Shown here: piece by piece, positions 1 through 7,833 of the stretch
Layout of the letters: each line of letters begins with the position of its first letter
How positions within the stretch are numbered: position 1 is the first letter of the stretch
Source: Campylobacterales bacterium
GTDB lineage: Bacteria > Campylobacterota > Campylobacteria > Campylobacterales > Sulfurospirillaceae
Direction of reading: 5' to 3'
DNA length: 64,000 nucleotides
Assembly: GCA_016930915.1 (NCBI GenBank)
Contig: JAFGFU010000013.1
Coordinates: 186,001-250,000, forward strand
Translations under genes and position numbers: made by a program
The notes under the pieces: generated by a model
The model's input: the letters and a program-made list of their open reading frames with translations, nothing else
What the model was told of the DNA's origin: nothing
The model's database searches: none

Positions 1-449
1 AAAACATTCGTAACACCTGGATCAAATCCACTGCCCAAAAGTGCCATAATACCCGCATCTTTAAAAGCTTTATCTCGTGCCCATTGCTCTTTATACTCAA
101 ATTTTGCCAAGTCGGGATGCTCATAGTTTGCGGTATCAAGGTAAGGCACTTTTGTTTTTACACACGCATCCATGATGGTCAAATCTTGATATGGAAGTGC
201 GATGTTTAGCACGAGTGCTGGCTTTACTTGTTCAATCAATGCGACCAGTGCGTCCACATCGTCCGCATCAATCGCTGCGGTTTCAATGTTTACATGTAAA
301 GACTCTTTAATCTCCGCTGCGATTTGGTCGCACTTTGATTTGGTTCTGCTTGCTAAGACGATTTTTGAAAACACGCCACTGTTCATTGCGCATTTTTTAG
401 TGACCACACGGCTCACGCCGCCCGCACCAATAATTAATACTGTTGCCAT
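1..449 (-). CDS. Carboxynorspermidine/saccharopine dehydrogenase-family protein, 3' part missing
   Basis: The gene starts at an ATG at 449-447 (minus) and runs out of the window on the left, so only about 149 N-terminal residues are visible. The start MATVLIIGAGGVSRVV is a Rossmann GxGGV nucleotide-binding loop; further on come ALVLNIALPYQD, VPYLDTANYE and GSGFDPGVTNVF, a pattern typical of the carboxy(nor)spermidine dehydrogenase branch of the saccharopine dehydrogenase family, used for spermidine-type polyamines in Campylobacterota. AAAAGGAAAA just upstream can serve as ribosome site. A copy of the TTACATGTAA palindrome (290-299) is read in frame as Leu-His-Val-Asn. The family is secure; the exact substrate is inferred. 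Confidence 0.8.
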   Translation of the reverse strand, partial: MATVLIIGAGGVSRVVTKKCAMNSGVFSKIVLASRTKSKCDQIAAEIKESLHVNIETAAIDADDVDALVALIEQVKPALVLNIALPYQDLTIMDACVKTKVPYLDTANYEHPDLAKFEYKEQWARDKAFKDAGIMALLGSGFDPGVTNV

Positions 450-491
450 GATTTTCCTTTTAGGTTTCATTATGAGGCTTCTTTAATAAAA

Positions 492-506
492 GCTATGCAC
501 CATAGC
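492..506 (-). terminator. Small hairpin followed by a T-rich run, in the leader of the gene starting at 449
   Basis: GCTATG-GTG-CATAGC is a perfect 6-bp stem with a 3-base loop, followed on the minus strand by TTTTATT. It could end rdgB transcription. Because it lies downstream of the proposed -10 at 524-529, it would also fall in the 5' leader of the next transcript. The stem is short, so termination strength is uncertain. Confidence 0.35.
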
Positions 507-523
507 CATTATCAAAAAAGCCT

Positions 524-529
524 ATTATA
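524..529 (-). promoter_or_regulatory. Probable -10 element of the gene starting at 449
   Basis: TATAAT on the minus strand, preceded by an AT-rich stretch as in Campylobacterota sigma-70 promoters, where the -35 is poorly conserved. It lies about 75 bases before the start codon, in the gap after the rdgB stop. Inference from motif and position only. Confidence 0.4.
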
Positions 530-548
530 TGTCTTGTTTATTACTGTT

Positions 549-1139
549 TTATTTCAAAGAGTTTATGACGATGTGCGCTAACTCCAACGCTCGTGCACGG
601 TGCGAAAAGGTTTTTTTCACGCTCTCGTCCAATTCACCTAGCGTTTTATCATAGCCGTAGGGCATAAACATCGGGTCATACCCAAAGCCGTTATTACCTC
701 TAGCTTCTGTTATTACATTGCCATGCATCCAGCCATGCACACAAAATTCACCCTTAGCACATACAAGAGCAATTGCTGCGGTGTAAAATGCGGGTGTTTT
801 TGCTACACCTTTTTCTTTCAAAGTTGCAATGAGTTTGTTTAAATTTGCTTCTGAAGTAGCTCCCACGCCCGCATAACGAGCACTGTAAATACCAGGTGTT
901 CCACCGAGTATGGGCACGCTAATGCCACTATCATCACTCAGCACCATAGCGTTTTTATCGCTCAGTTTTTCATACACGGCACGTGCTTTTATCAGCGCAT
1001 TTTCTTTAAACGTAACTCCCGTCTCTTCAATTTCAAAAGGCTCCATAATATCGCTGTATGCCACCACTTCATACTCGCTAATCCACGAGCGAAACTCTTT
1101 AACTTTGCCTTGATTGGACGTAGCTAATACAATTCTCAA
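549..1139 (-). CDS. rdgB: XTP/dITP pyrophosphatase (RdgB/HAM1 family)
   Basis: A 196-residue cytoplasmic enzyme that hydrolyses non-canonical purine triphosphates (dITP, XTP) to monophosphates and so keeps them out of DNA. Full family length with the expected motifs: the N-terminal phosphate-binding TSNQGK, the LSDDSG acidic motif near residue 68 followed by [24 protein letters not shown] near residue 150, and the C-terminal SHRARAL. The ATG at 1139 gives the family's usual start. It is followed, after about 100 bases, by the polyamine dehydrogenase-like gene and preceded by mltA, both on the same strand. Confidence 0.95.
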   Translation of the reverse strand: MRIVLATSNQGKVKEFRSWISEYEVVAYSDIMEPFEIEETGVTFKENALIKARAVYEKLSDKNAMVLSDDSGISVPILGGTPGIYSARYAGVGATSEANLNKLIATLKEKGVAKTPAFYTAAIALVCAKGEFCVHGWMHGNVITEARGNNGFGYDPMFMPYGYDKTLGELDESVKKTFSHRARALELAHIVINSLK

Positions 1140-1187
1140 CGCTCATTCCCCCTGCTTATATACGCTTTTATTCTATCCATTTTTTGT

Positions 1188-2258
1188 TTAAAACTTCGGC
1201 TCCATAATCCACACTTCCAATGGCGCTTTAAGCTCACCAGCAACCCATTTGGCTCGTTCCCCATATCCCATAAACATATCCGCACGGTTTGGCCCCTTAA
1301 TCGCCCCACCCGTGTCTTGCGCAAAAACAAACTTTTCAACCTTATACTGAGGCGATTCACTCTTAAGTGCTAAAAGTGAGCCTAGAGGAATAAATGCTCT
1401 ATCCACTGCCACAGAACGCTCAGGCGTTAACACAACGCCCAAACTTCCCGTTGCTTTTTGCTCCATTTTGCGAAAGAAGACATAACTAGGGTTGGTATTT
1501 AAAAGTTCATCGATTTTAGAAGGATGCGCCTCAAGCCACGCTTTAATTTTCTGCATGGAGACCTCTTCAGGAGTTGCAAAAATTCCTCTATTGACCATCT
1601 CTCGTCCGAGTGATTTATACTTATGTCCGTTACTATCGGCGTAGCCTATAAACATCACTCGTCCATCTTCAAGCTCTACTCTGCCTGAGCCTTGTACTTC
1701 CATAAAAAAGAGATCTATTTTATCATCTACATAACACAAAATCTCTGCTTTCATCTTATGCTTGGCAATTTCTGCTCTCGTAAAATAAGGAACAACTTTC
1801 CCTTTTACTGAGCGCCCACGCATTTTTGCGTCATTTTCACCTACAATTTTAATCAAATCTTTGGGTTTGCCATAAACAGGATAAGCAAAGCGTTTACTCT
1901 TTTTCATACTTCCATGCAAAAGTGGTTCATAATAACCTGTAAGCATAGAGCGTTGCTCGTTGGGCTCAACCTTTTTAAGTACAAAAGCGTTTTGAAAAAA
2001 GGCTTTTGCATCCTTTACATGTAAAGATTGTTCACACACTTTTGCATAGACTTTTTGCGTCTGAGGAGCTTTACAATTCTCACGAAAAAGCATTAAAAGC
2101 TCATCAAAATTTTCCTCATGACTAAAGCGTTCAAAATGCTTATTTTGCTCTTGAAGCGTTACCACGAAAGCATCATCTTGTGATGTGGGAGAGAGTTTAG
2201 AAGCACAGCCAGAAAAAATTACCATCAATACTAACGAAGAAAAAATAAAATAGCGCAT
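1188..2258 (-). CDS. mltA: Membrane-bound lytic murein transglycosylase A
   Basis: A 356-residue lipoprotein that cleaves the glycan strands of peptidoglycan. Residues 1-20 form a signal peptide ending in a lipobox (IFSGC). The middle holds the MltA barrel domain (MLTGYYEPLLHGS, FFMEVQGSGRVEL, GYADSNGHKYKSLGREM) and the C-terminus the 3D domain with its aspartates (FAQDTGGAIKGPNRADMFMG). Length is normal. Anchoring in the outer membrane is inferred from the family. One TTACATGTAA palindrome (2015-2024) is read as Ser-Leu-His-Val-Lys in the less conserved N-terminal third. The 49-base gap to rdgB suggests possible co-transcription. Confidence 0.93.
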   Translation of the reverse strand: MRYFIFSSLVLMVIFSGCASKLSPTSQDDAFVVTLQEQNKHFERFSHEENFDELLMLFRENCKAPQTQKVYAKVCEQSLHVKDAKAFFQNAFVLKKVEPNEQRSMLTGYYEPLLHGSMKKSKRFAYPVYGKPKDLIKIVGENDAKMRGRSVKGKVVPYFTRAEIAKHKMKAEILCYVDDKIDLFFMEVQGSGRVELEDGRVMFIGYADSNGHKYKSLGREMVNRGIFATPEEVSMQKIKAWLEAHPSKIDELLNTNPSYVFFRKMEQKATGSLGVVLTPERSVAVDRAFIPLGSLLALKSESPQYKVEKFVFAQDTGGAIKGPNRADMFMGYGERAKWVAGELKAPLEVWIMEPKF

Positions 2259-2270
2259 TTACATCCATTG

Positions 2271-2293
2271 AAAAGAGGCACTAAAAGCGCCTC
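2271..2293 (-). terminator. Probable terminator of the small gene at 2300-2473
   Basis: GAGGC/GCCTC inverted repeat with an A/T-rich loop, followed on the minus strand by TTTTC. It sits between the stop of the 57-residue gene and the start of mltA. Confidence 0.45.
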
Positions 2294-2299
2294 ATTAAG

Positions 2300-2473
2300 T
2301 TAATTAAACCTTTTTTTAAGCGACGCAAGTTCTGCTTTAATCGCATCGAACTCTGCATAAATTTTGTCGTTTTCCATCACACTCCAGCGATTGAAACCAA
2401 TGTAATAAAGCGTAATAAAATACGCCAACACGCATCCAGCGAAACCTAAAATATGTGTAATATTAAATTCCAT
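2300..2473 (-). CDS. Small single-pass membrane protein, 57 residues
   Basis: ATG at 2473 with a good ribosome site (AAAGGAG, 6 bases before) and stop TAA at 2300. The translation begins MEFNITHILGFAGCVLAYF, one hydrophobic helix (about residues 7-26), then a charged amphipathic tail ending in FDAIKAELASLKKRFN, which could form a short coiled coil. No enzyme motif and no family I recognise. The gene is supported by its ribosome site, membrane-helix-plus-coil layout and following terminator hairpin, in what would otherwise be a 360-base gap. It may work as a small inner-membrane adaptor, but that is a guess. Confidence 0.65.
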   Translation of the reverse strand: MEFNITHILGFAGCVLAYFITLYYIGFNRWSVMENDKIYAEFDAIKAELASLKKRFN

Positions 2474-2621
2474 TACGACTCCTTTGTTTGAGTACTTTAA
2501 CTATTACGGATTATAACATAAAAGAAGCTTGAGCCAAGTTTGATTTTGAAATTTCATAGACTTTTCAAAGTTTAACAAAGGTAAAATCAACCGTGATTAA
2601 ATTTCGAGGAATAGTGTATTC

Positions 2622-3938
2622 ATGTTAAAAACCGTTTTCCCCCTAACCCTTATTATTTCGCTTCGTTTCTTAGGTCTTTTTATCGTCTTACCTGTGCTTT
2701 CTGTTTATGCGCTTCACTTAGAAGGTTCGAGTGAATTCTTAGTGGGCATTACCATTGGTGGATATGCCATTACCCAAATGTTTTTACAAATTCCCTTTGG
2801 GATACTCTCCGATAAAATTGGACGTAAAGTCAGCATTTTTATTGGCTTAGTTATCTTTATGATAGGCTCACTGGTGTGTGGTCTGAGTGAGAGCATTTAT
2901 GGCTTAATGGTAGGTCGTTTTTTACAAGGTGCTGGTGCGATTGGCGCTGTTGGAACAGCGATGATTAGTGATATGGTCAAAGAAGAAGTGCGTGCCAAAG
3001 CCATGGCAATTATGGGTGGAAGTATTGCGGCGAGTTTTGCGCTTTCCATGATGCTAGGCTCACTGATTGGTGGCTACTATGGTGTGGATAAACTCTTTTT
3101 TATGACCGCTCTTTTTTGTCTTTTAGCGATTATTATTCTCTACACTAAAGTTCCCAATCCTCCTAAAATTGTGCATCATTACGGTGCGGATGAGGCGGAG
3201 CTTAAACATATTTTTAAAGATAAAAATCTTATGAAAATGAACATCACCAACATGCTTCAAAAAGGGATGATGACCCTAGCGTTTATGGTGATTCCTATCA
3301 TTATGTTTAAAGAGTTTGGCTTTGAGAAAAAAGAGCTCTGGATGGTCTATCTGCCTGCCATGGTTTGTGGTGTACTTGCGATGGCACCTTCGGCTATTTT
3401 AGGAGAAAAGAAACACAAAGCCAAAGAAATGCTAATGATTGGCATTGTCTTTTTTGGTATCAGCTATGTGATGATGGGTTATGCCAAAAGTGCGCCATGG
3501 TTTATTGTAGGGGTTGTACTCTTTTTTATTGGTTTCAATATGCATGAACCGCTCATGCAATCCATGGCAAGTAAATACGCAAAGATTCATCAAAAAGGAG
3601 CAGCCCTTGGTGTTTTTAACTCTTTTGGCTATGCAGGAACTTTTATTGGTGGGGTATTTGGAGGCTTGTTTTTACAACACTTTGGCATTATGGAAATTGC
3701 TTGGGTTATTTTTATTGCCTGTATTTTGTGGCTTTTTCTCATAGCTTCTTTAAAAAATCCTAGTATCAATAAAAATCTTTACCTCCCCTTTGAAACCATT
3801 GATCTCACACGTATGCTACACCTCAGCCATGTGAAAGGGGTCGTGGAATGGTACAAAAACGAGAGTGAACAACTCTTAGTGGTCAAATACGACTCAGAAC
3901 TCACCGACAAAGAGACCATTTTAGCGGTTTTAGAATAA
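2622..3938 (+). CDS. Major facilitator superfamily transporter, YajR-like
   Basis: A 438-residue inner-membrane protein with 12 predicted helices. The MFS signature between helices 2 and 3 (GILSDKIGRKV) and the motif GRFLQGAGAIGAVG on helix 4 put it in the drug:H+ antiporter group. After the last helix there is a soluble C-terminal extension of about 60 residues (from NLYLPFETID to the end) with an alternating beta-alpha-beta look; YajR of E. coli carries a comparable ferredoxin-like domain there. The substrate is unknown. The stop is directly followed by the YqaA-like gene, suggesting co-transcription. Confidence 0.85.
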   Translation: MLKTVFPLTLIISLRFLGLFIVLPVLSVYALHLEGSSEFLVGITIGGYAITQMFLQIPFGILSDKIGRKVSIFIGLVIFMIGSLVCGLSESIYGLMVGRFLQGAGAIGAVGTAMISDMVKEEVRAKAMAIMGGSIAASFALSMMLGSLIGGYYGVDKLFFMTALFCLLAIIILYTKVPNPPKIVHHYGADEAELKHIFKDKNLMKMNITNMLQKGMMTLAFMVIPIIMFKEFGFEKKELWMVYLPAMVCGVLAMAPSAILGEKKHKAKEMLMIGIVFFGISYVMMGYAKSAPWFIVGVVLFFIGFNMHEPLMQSMASKYAKIHQKGAALGVFNSFGYAGTFIGGVFGGLFLQHFGIMEIAWVIFIACILWLFLIASLKNPSINKNLYLPFETIDLTRMLHLSHVKGVVEWYKNESEQLLVVKYDSELTDKETILAVLE

Positions 3939-4361
3939 TTGGAATTTTTCACTCTTTTTCTAAGTAGTTTTGCTTCCGCCACACTCTTACCAGTGGGAAG
4001 TGAAGCGCTTTTACTCTACCTTTTAAGTGAAAACCTTAGCGCCATTTTACTTTTAATCGTTGCTACACTGGGAAACACACTAGGCTCTTTTGCTAACTAT
4101 ATTTTGGGAAGGTACGCCACTAATTTTTGCTTGCGTAAAGGCTACATGAAAGAAAAACATCTCAGCAAAGCAACCCTTCTTTTTGAAAAATACGGTGCAT
4201 GGAGTTTGCTCTTTTCATGGCTTCCTATTATTGGCGACCCGCTCACCTTCGTGGCAGGAGTGGTACGTTATACGTGGTGGAAGTTTCTTATGATTGTGTG
4301 TTTTGCTAAACTGTCTCGGTATGTTTTTGTCTATCTTGGATTTTTGGCGGTAACACAATGA
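3939..4361 (+). CDS. YqaA/DedA-related small membrane protein
   Basis: 140 residues, read from a TTG codon immediately after the MFS stop. The pattern LPVGSEALLLYLL, ATLGNTLGSFANYILGRY and WLPIIGDPLTFVAGVVRY is that of the YqaA family, small relatives of the DedA/SNARE-associated (VTT) proteins thought to move lipid carriers across membranes. About four membrane segments. A TTG start is less usual, but no good ATG precedes the conserved N-terminus and the gene is translationally coupled to its upstream neighbour. Its end overlaps the next gene by four bases (ATGA). Confidence 0.8.
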   Translation: MEFFTLFLSSFASATLLPVGSEALLLYLLSENLSAILLLIVATLGNTLGSFANYILGRYATNFCLRKGYMKEKHLSKATLLFEKYGAWSLLFSWLPIIGDPLTFVAGVVRYTWWKFLMIVCFAKLSRYVFVYLGFLAVTQ

Positions 4362-4588
4362 ACACTCCTATCTCCTGCGCATTTTACGACCAACTCATGG
4401 TCGCTATGCAAAGAAAAATTCCTTCCACTATTGTCTATTTAGAAAACGAGCAAAGCACTACCATTAAAGATGTTGTTACAGAATTAATGATGATAGAGTA
4501 TGAAGAGTTTTTAATGCTAAAAGGTGGCAAAAAAATCAATCTTCAGACAATTTTTTCGTTTAATGGGAAGAGGCATAAAGAGAGGTGA
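4358..4588 (+). CDS. Rof/YaeO-like small protein, possible Rho-binding antiterminator
   Basis: 76 residues starting at an ATG that overlaps the yqaA-like stop. The order ISCAFYDQL...STIVYLENEQ...EEFLMLKGGKKINLQTIFSF resembles Rof (YaeO), a small beta-barrel protein that in E. coli binds termination factor Rho and inhibits it. The match is by eye on a short protein, so the family call is tentative. Being third in an operon with two membrane proteins gives no further hint. No palindrome inside, but one lies just downstream. Confidence 0.5.
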   Translation: MNTPISCAFYDQLMVAMQRKIPSTIVYLENEQSTTIKDVVTELMMIEYEEFLMLKGGKKINLQTIFSFNGKRHKER

Positions 4589-4590
4589 AT

Positions 4591-4606
4591 GCTTTACATG
4601 TAAAGC
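4591..4606. terminator. Inverted repeat between convergent genes, built on TTACATGTAA
   Basis: GCTTTACATGTAAAGC is a perfect 16-base palindrome lying in the 32-base gap between two genes that face each other. Position suggests a shared terminator, but without an internal loop or a clean T run the hairpin would be weak. The core is one member of the window-wide palindrome family. Confidence 0.4.
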
Positions 4607-4620
4607 GTAAAGCCCTATTT

Positions 4621-5232
4621 TTAGCTATTGCCAGCTCTTACCACGCCCTCAACTTTTCTATCATCCTGTTCTTTACCCACTCGTTTTGAAGTATCAAATG
4701 CAAGTTCATAGTACGCATTGCCATTGAATGCAAACTCTGCAATCACCTTTAAGCCAATTTTTCGTGTGTGCGCCTCGTAAGAGCGATGATTGATCTTATT
4801 GATGAAGGTGACAAGAATGGGGTATTTTTGTTGCATACGCTCAAGCGCAAAGTCAAAGAGTTTTTCCAAAACACCGCTACCTCTCACACGCTTATCGACA
4901 CACACGGGACCGTACTGATATGAGTTGTGAACACTGAGTGTTTGAGCTTGAAAAGTTAAATGGGGCAAATCCTCCATCATTACAGCAAAAATCGGCCAAG
5001 GAGACCAGTATTGCCATGAAGCAGACATCACATAAGCAACGATTTCACCTTCTTCTATAGCAACAAAAATGCCTTGCTCTTTTTCGATAATATCGCTTAG
5101 TTGTTCTTTGCTAAACGCAGTAGTGACAAAACCATCTTTTTTATCTTCTTCCAAAATGGTGTCAATTTGATACTTTGAATGAAGCGCAAAAATACCATCG
5201 ATGTCATGGAAATCTGCTATTTTTAATTGCAT
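4621..5232 (-). CDS. GNAT-family N-acetyltransferase
   Basis: 203 residues. The central acetyl-CoA segment reads YGPVCVDKRVRGSGVLEKLFDFA (R-x-x-G-x-G/A-type loop after strand 4) and is followed by NHRSYEAHTRKIG and VIAEFAF, the usual end of a GNAT fold. The N-terminus (KIADFHDIDGIFALHSKY) matches the first strand and helix of the fold. The substrate cannot be read from the sequence. The gene has its own 59-base gap to the Crp-type regulator upstream on the same strand. Confidence 0.8.
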   Translation of the reverse strand: MQLKIADFHDIDGIFALHSKYQIDTILEEDKKDGFVTTAFSKEQLSDIIEKEQGIFVAIEEGEIVAYVMSASWQYWSPWPIFAVMMEDLPHLTFQAQTLSVHNSYQYGPVCVDKRVRGSGVLEKLFDFALERMQQKYPILVTFINKINHRSYEAHTRKIGLKVIAEFAFNGNAYYELAFDTSKRVGKEQDDRKVEGVVRAGNS

Positions 5233-5290
5233 GGCATACTCCTAAAAAAGATACACCATTATAGTGCTATAAGCGTTCTTTGTCATTAAC

Positions 5291-5899
5291 CTAGGTTAAT
5301 TTCATCTCTTTTCGTATGCGTGAAAGTGCGACTTCCGTGATGCCAAGATACGAAGCAATGTGGTAATTTGCCACCACTTGCTCAATCATTGAATAGTCCT
5401 TTAGGAATTTTAGATAACGCTCTTTCGCACTCAAAAGCAAAAAATCCGCTTCCCTGCGCTCTTTTTTAACAATCAACCGCTCATATATGTGAAGCATCAA
5501 ATCGTTCCACTCTTTATGTTTTACACCAAGGGCTCTGAAGTCTTCATACGAAATACTCAATACCGTAAAGAAAGAGAGGGTTTCCACACAAAAAGGAGAG
5601 ACTTCGTCCTGCATTGACACCGAAGAAATGCTACTAAGCAAATGCCCTGGTTTTTCTGCAAACGATTTGTTAAACTCTTTGCCACTTTCGCTGATGTAGT
5701 AGTAGCGTGCCAACCCATCAATCAGAAAATAAAAATCTTTGACCTTATCTCCAATATCAAAAAGATGGGCACCTTTGGGAAAGGTTTTGAGGCTAAAGTA
5801 ACCTTTCGCCTCTTCCCATACAGGCGGTGAGATAGGTGATAGGTCGGAGAGAGTGTCATGCAATGTTGCAAGAGCGTTTTCAAGGGAAGAAGAGAGCAT
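5291..5899 (-). CDS. Crp/Fnr-family transcription regulator
   Basis: 202 residues with an N-terminal cyclic-nucleotide-type beta roll (FPKGAHLFDIGDKVKDFYFLIDG, residues about 35-60) and a C-terminal winged helix whose recognition helix is in IASYLGITEVALSRIRKE. There is no cysteine set for an Fnr Fe-S cluster near the N-terminus, and the phosphate-binding arginine of true cAMP receptors is not evident, so the ligand is unknown. ATG at 5899; a TATACAT sequence at 5914-5920 on the minus strand could be its -10. The regulated genes are not shown by the sequence. Confidence 0.85.
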   Translation of the reverse strand: MLSSSLENALATLHDTLSDLSPISPPVWEEAKGYFSLKTFPKGAHLFDIGDKVKDFYFLIDGLARYYYISESGKEFNKSFAEKPGHLLSSISSVSMQDEVSPFCVETLSFFTVLSISYEDFRALGVKHKEWNDLMLHIYERLIVKKERREADFLLLSAKERYLKFLKDYSMIEQVVANYHIASYLGITEVALSRIRKEMKLT

Positions 5900-6085
5900 A
5901 TTTGTTCAATCCTATGTATAATGATGTGTCAATGGAATCATTTTTGAATGATAACGCATTGTGTGTTAAAAGTTTGACCACTTTGTGATTGTTCATTGGA
6001 TGAAGAAGAAATATAAAGACGCTAAGATGTAATTGAAATGACTCGGTATCGTTTTATTTAATATAGGATTTTAAACACTCATTTC

Positions 6086-6118
6086 GTTTACATGTAAAGA
6101 AAATCTTTACATGTAAAC
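6086..6118. repeat. Two TTACATGTAA palindromes arranged as a long hairpin
   Basis: GTTTACATGTAAAGA and its exact reverse complement are separated by AAA, giving a 15-bp stem with a 3-base loop. Each arm is itself a palindrome. It lies 12 bases beyond the stop of the DsrE-like gene (minus strand) and can act as its terminator. On the plus strand it is followed by CACTTTTTTAC. The remaining gap from 5900 to 6085 shows no gene. Confidence 0.7.
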
Positions 6119-6129
6119 ACTTTTTTACA

Positions 6130-6564
6130 TTAGAAACTAATGTTTTGAAATGAAGCATCCACTAAATTTTTAGCGACCATTGGTGGTTTAGCAACACTCA
6201 CACCTTCCACCAAAACCGAAGCCTCTTTACCCGCTGTGGGTAAAAAGAGTGGACATACCTGTACCGATGCGCCCGCTTTGATTAAACCTTGAAGCGCACT
6301 TTTAGGATTAACGCTTTGACCATCACCACGCTTAACGCTTCCTGATTCAAACTCTTTGAGGGCTAAGTTACCCGCAGGACCGCACAAGGTAATGTTCACA
6401 ACTTTACTGTGATCTTTAAGTGCACTGGTGGAGAGTACCATTCCCATCATTTGAGTTTGGGTATCCCCAGATGTAATGAGAACATTTAAGCCCTTAACCT
6501 CTTGCGCACTCAAAGGCAACACCAACGCACCTGCGACAACCATGGATAATAAAACTTTTTTCAT
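6130..6564 (-). CDS. Exported DsrE-family protein
   Basis: 144 residues. MKKVLLSMVVAGALVLPLSAQ is a clear Sec signal peptide with cleavage after about residue 20, so the product is probably periplasmic. The mature part has the DsrE/DsrF-like fold pattern: VLITSGDTQTQMMGMVLSTSAL, then VVNITLCGPAGNLAL, then an LIKAGASVQVCPLFL stretch with the conserved late cysteine. DsrE proteins carry or bind sulfur on such cysteines; for this exported form the role is not known. ACGGTATG and GGAGACGG upstream provide the start context. Confidence 0.75.
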   Translation of the reverse strand: MKKVLLSMVVAGALVLPLSAQEVKGLNVLITSGDTQTQMMGMVLSTSALKDHSKVVNITLCGPAGNLALKEFESGSVKRGDGQSVNPKSALQGLIKAGASVQVCPLFLPTAGKEASVLVEGVSVAKPPMVAKNLVDASFQNISF

Positions 6565-6655
6565 ACCGTCTCCTTTAAAATTTTGGATTCACTATAGTAT
6601 AATAAAATCTTAAACAGTTATGCAAATGTAACAAAAAAAGAGAAATTTACCCTTT

Positions 6656-7153
6656 TTAATAGGTAAATTTTGCCCGAGAAGGAACAACCACGAGAAATCC
6701 TGCCAAAGCAAACAAGGTGAGATTCACCATTGTTGTAAAATCACCCGTTGTCAAGAAAACAACAATTCCCAAAATAGCGATACTCTCAAAAATAGCAAGA
6801 TGCACAAACATAAGCGTTACATAACGGGTTTTAAAGGTATTAAATTCCTCTTCCTTGCTCTCAAAGGTTTGAGCTAATACCTCTTTTACCATTTTGGCAT
6901 AGGCACTTTTAAAATGAAAAATTCCCACGCCTAAAACAACACCCGCAAAAAGATACGCCCATACAAGAAGATTGAGAGTGAGAAACAAAGTACTGCGCAA
7001 TATTTCAGGCGAATACAAGACGTTGATTCCACCTTGAGAGAGTAGCATATAGCAGACTAAAACATAAACAAACAACGCACTTACCATAGAAAACCAGATG
7101 AGCATCAGCGTTGTTAAACTTTTTTGAGAGGCATTAGAGATTTGAAAAGGCAT
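6656..7153 (-). CDS. Multi-pass membrane protein of unknown function
   Basis: 165 residues from the ATG at 7153 (MPFQISNASQ), chosen because CAAAGGAGTCAC lies right before it; a start at 7204 would add a peptide that is merely the translation of a TTACATGTAA palindrome. Four hydrophobic segments: about 12-38, 50-75, 110-130 and 138-158, with a short soluble loop (FKSAYAKMVKEVLAQTFESKEEEF) between the second pair. I recognise no family. Before the insertion described at 7208-8873 it would have lain directly downstream of moeA. Confidence 0.7.
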   Translation of the reverse strand: MPFQISNASQKSLTTLMLIWFSMVSALFVYVLVCYMLLSQGGINVLYSPEILRSTLFLTLNLLVWAYLFAGVVLGVGIFHFKSAYAKMVKEVLAQTFESKEEEFNTFKTRYVTLMFVHLAIFESIAILGIVVFLTTGDFTTMVNLTLFALAGFLVVVPSRAKFTY

Positions 7154-7207
7154 GTGACTCCTTTGGAGCATAAATGTTTTTACATGTAAGAAGCAAAGAG
7201 ACACGTA

Positions 7208-7258
7208 CCAGACGTTTACACGTCTAGTACAACAACGTGAACCCTCTCGCCTTTTTCA
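7208..7258 (-). pseudogene. Detached second copy of the moeA 3' end
   Basis: On the minus strand this region reads EKGERVHVVVLDV followed by TAA, matching the last residues of the intact MoeA (EKGERVEVVVLDV, TAA). Aligned as DNA, 45 of 51 bases equal those at 8823-8873, including the palindrome GACGTGTAAACGTC around the stop and a few bases beyond it. Nothing else of moeA precedes it, so it is a 3' remnant. It lies just beyond the stop of the RelE-like toxin. The two copies bracket the toxin-antitoxin and PutAbiC-like genes, the arrangement left when an incoming element replaces the 3' end of a target gene. Confidence 0.85.
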
Positions 7259-7271
7259 CGTTCATTTTCAC

Positions 7272-7520
7272 CTATTTATAATGATTGGTTAATGCAATGA
7301 TTTCGACTGTTTCAACATCAACGTAAATAAAAATGGCTCTATATTTTTTATCCAACCGAAACGAGTAAATAAGCCGCTCTTTTGGCTCTAAAATTTCCGT
7401 ATTTAATGAAGGATGAAAAGGATTGTTTTCAAAAAACATTTTTGCTTTTTGAAACTTTTTCGTTAGATTATGTTCTCTAAGATACGCTTCTAAATCACTT
7501 CTTATAGGTTTAATGTGCAT
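7272..7520 (-). CDS. RelE/ParE-superfamily toxin
   Basis: 82 residues with the small alpha/beta pattern of RelE-type mRNA interferases or ParE toxins: an N-terminal helical part (AYLREHNLTKKFQKAKMFFENNP), then FHPSLNTEIL, IYSFRLDKKYRAIFIYVD and the final strand VEIIALTNHYK. The arginine in RLDKKYRAIF and the terminal histidine are typical positions. It overlaps the end of the antitoxin gene by 11 bases, the usual antitoxin-first order. It lacks any TTACATGTAA, and it sits in the moeA-flanked insertion. Confidence 0.8.
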   Translation of the reverse strand: MHIKPIRSDLEAYLREHNLTKKFQKAKMFFENNPFHPSLNTEILEPKERLIYSFRLDKKYRAIFIYVDVETVEIIALTNHYK

Positions 7521-7749
7521 GGTAAACAGAACTTCTTTTCAAACCCTCTTCAAGCTCTTTTAAAAACTCATCGGAATAATTCTCTTTTTTAAAATCGCTC
7601 ATTACCGAATCCAAATCATCTTTTTGAAATTTTTTAAAGTACAGTTCCTTTTTGACAATCGTCTTTTTCACTTCCTCAATTTCATTGAGATTCATTTGCG
7701 AAATAAGCTTTAAAATATGCGGTAAGGTTATATCTACGGCTATTTGCAT
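7510..7749 (-). CDS. Antitoxin partner of the RelE/ParE-like toxin
   Basis: 79 residues from the ATG at 7749, which has AAGGAGA five bases before it; a GTG one codon earlier is possible. The sequence is helical and charged (LKLISQMNLNEIEEVKKTIVKKELYFKKF), ending in FLKELEEGLKRSSVYHAH. No ribbon-helix-helix or HTH signature is obvious, so the DNA-binding type is unclear. Assignment rests mainly on gene order and the 11-base overlap with the toxin. Confidence 0.7.
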   Translation of the reverse strand: MQIAVDITLPHILKLISQMNLNEIEEVKKTIVKKELYFKKFQKDDLDSVMSDFKKENYSDEFLKELEEGLKRSSVYHAH

Positions 7750-7833
7750 CACATCTCCTTTGTCTTAAATTGGCTTAATTATAACGTGTTTTTGAATGAA
7801 ATCTTAACTCAAAAAAGTTTTACATGTAAAGAG

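Noticed and set aside
202-486. Plus-strand open frame over the left end
   Set aside because: It is the antisense of the polyamine dehydrogenase-like gene (minus strand, start at 449), which has a clear Rossmann start.
7154-7204. N-terminal extension of the four-helix protein gene
   Set aside because: The added peptide contains the translation of a TTACATGTAA copy, and a good ribosome site lies directly before the ATG at 7153.
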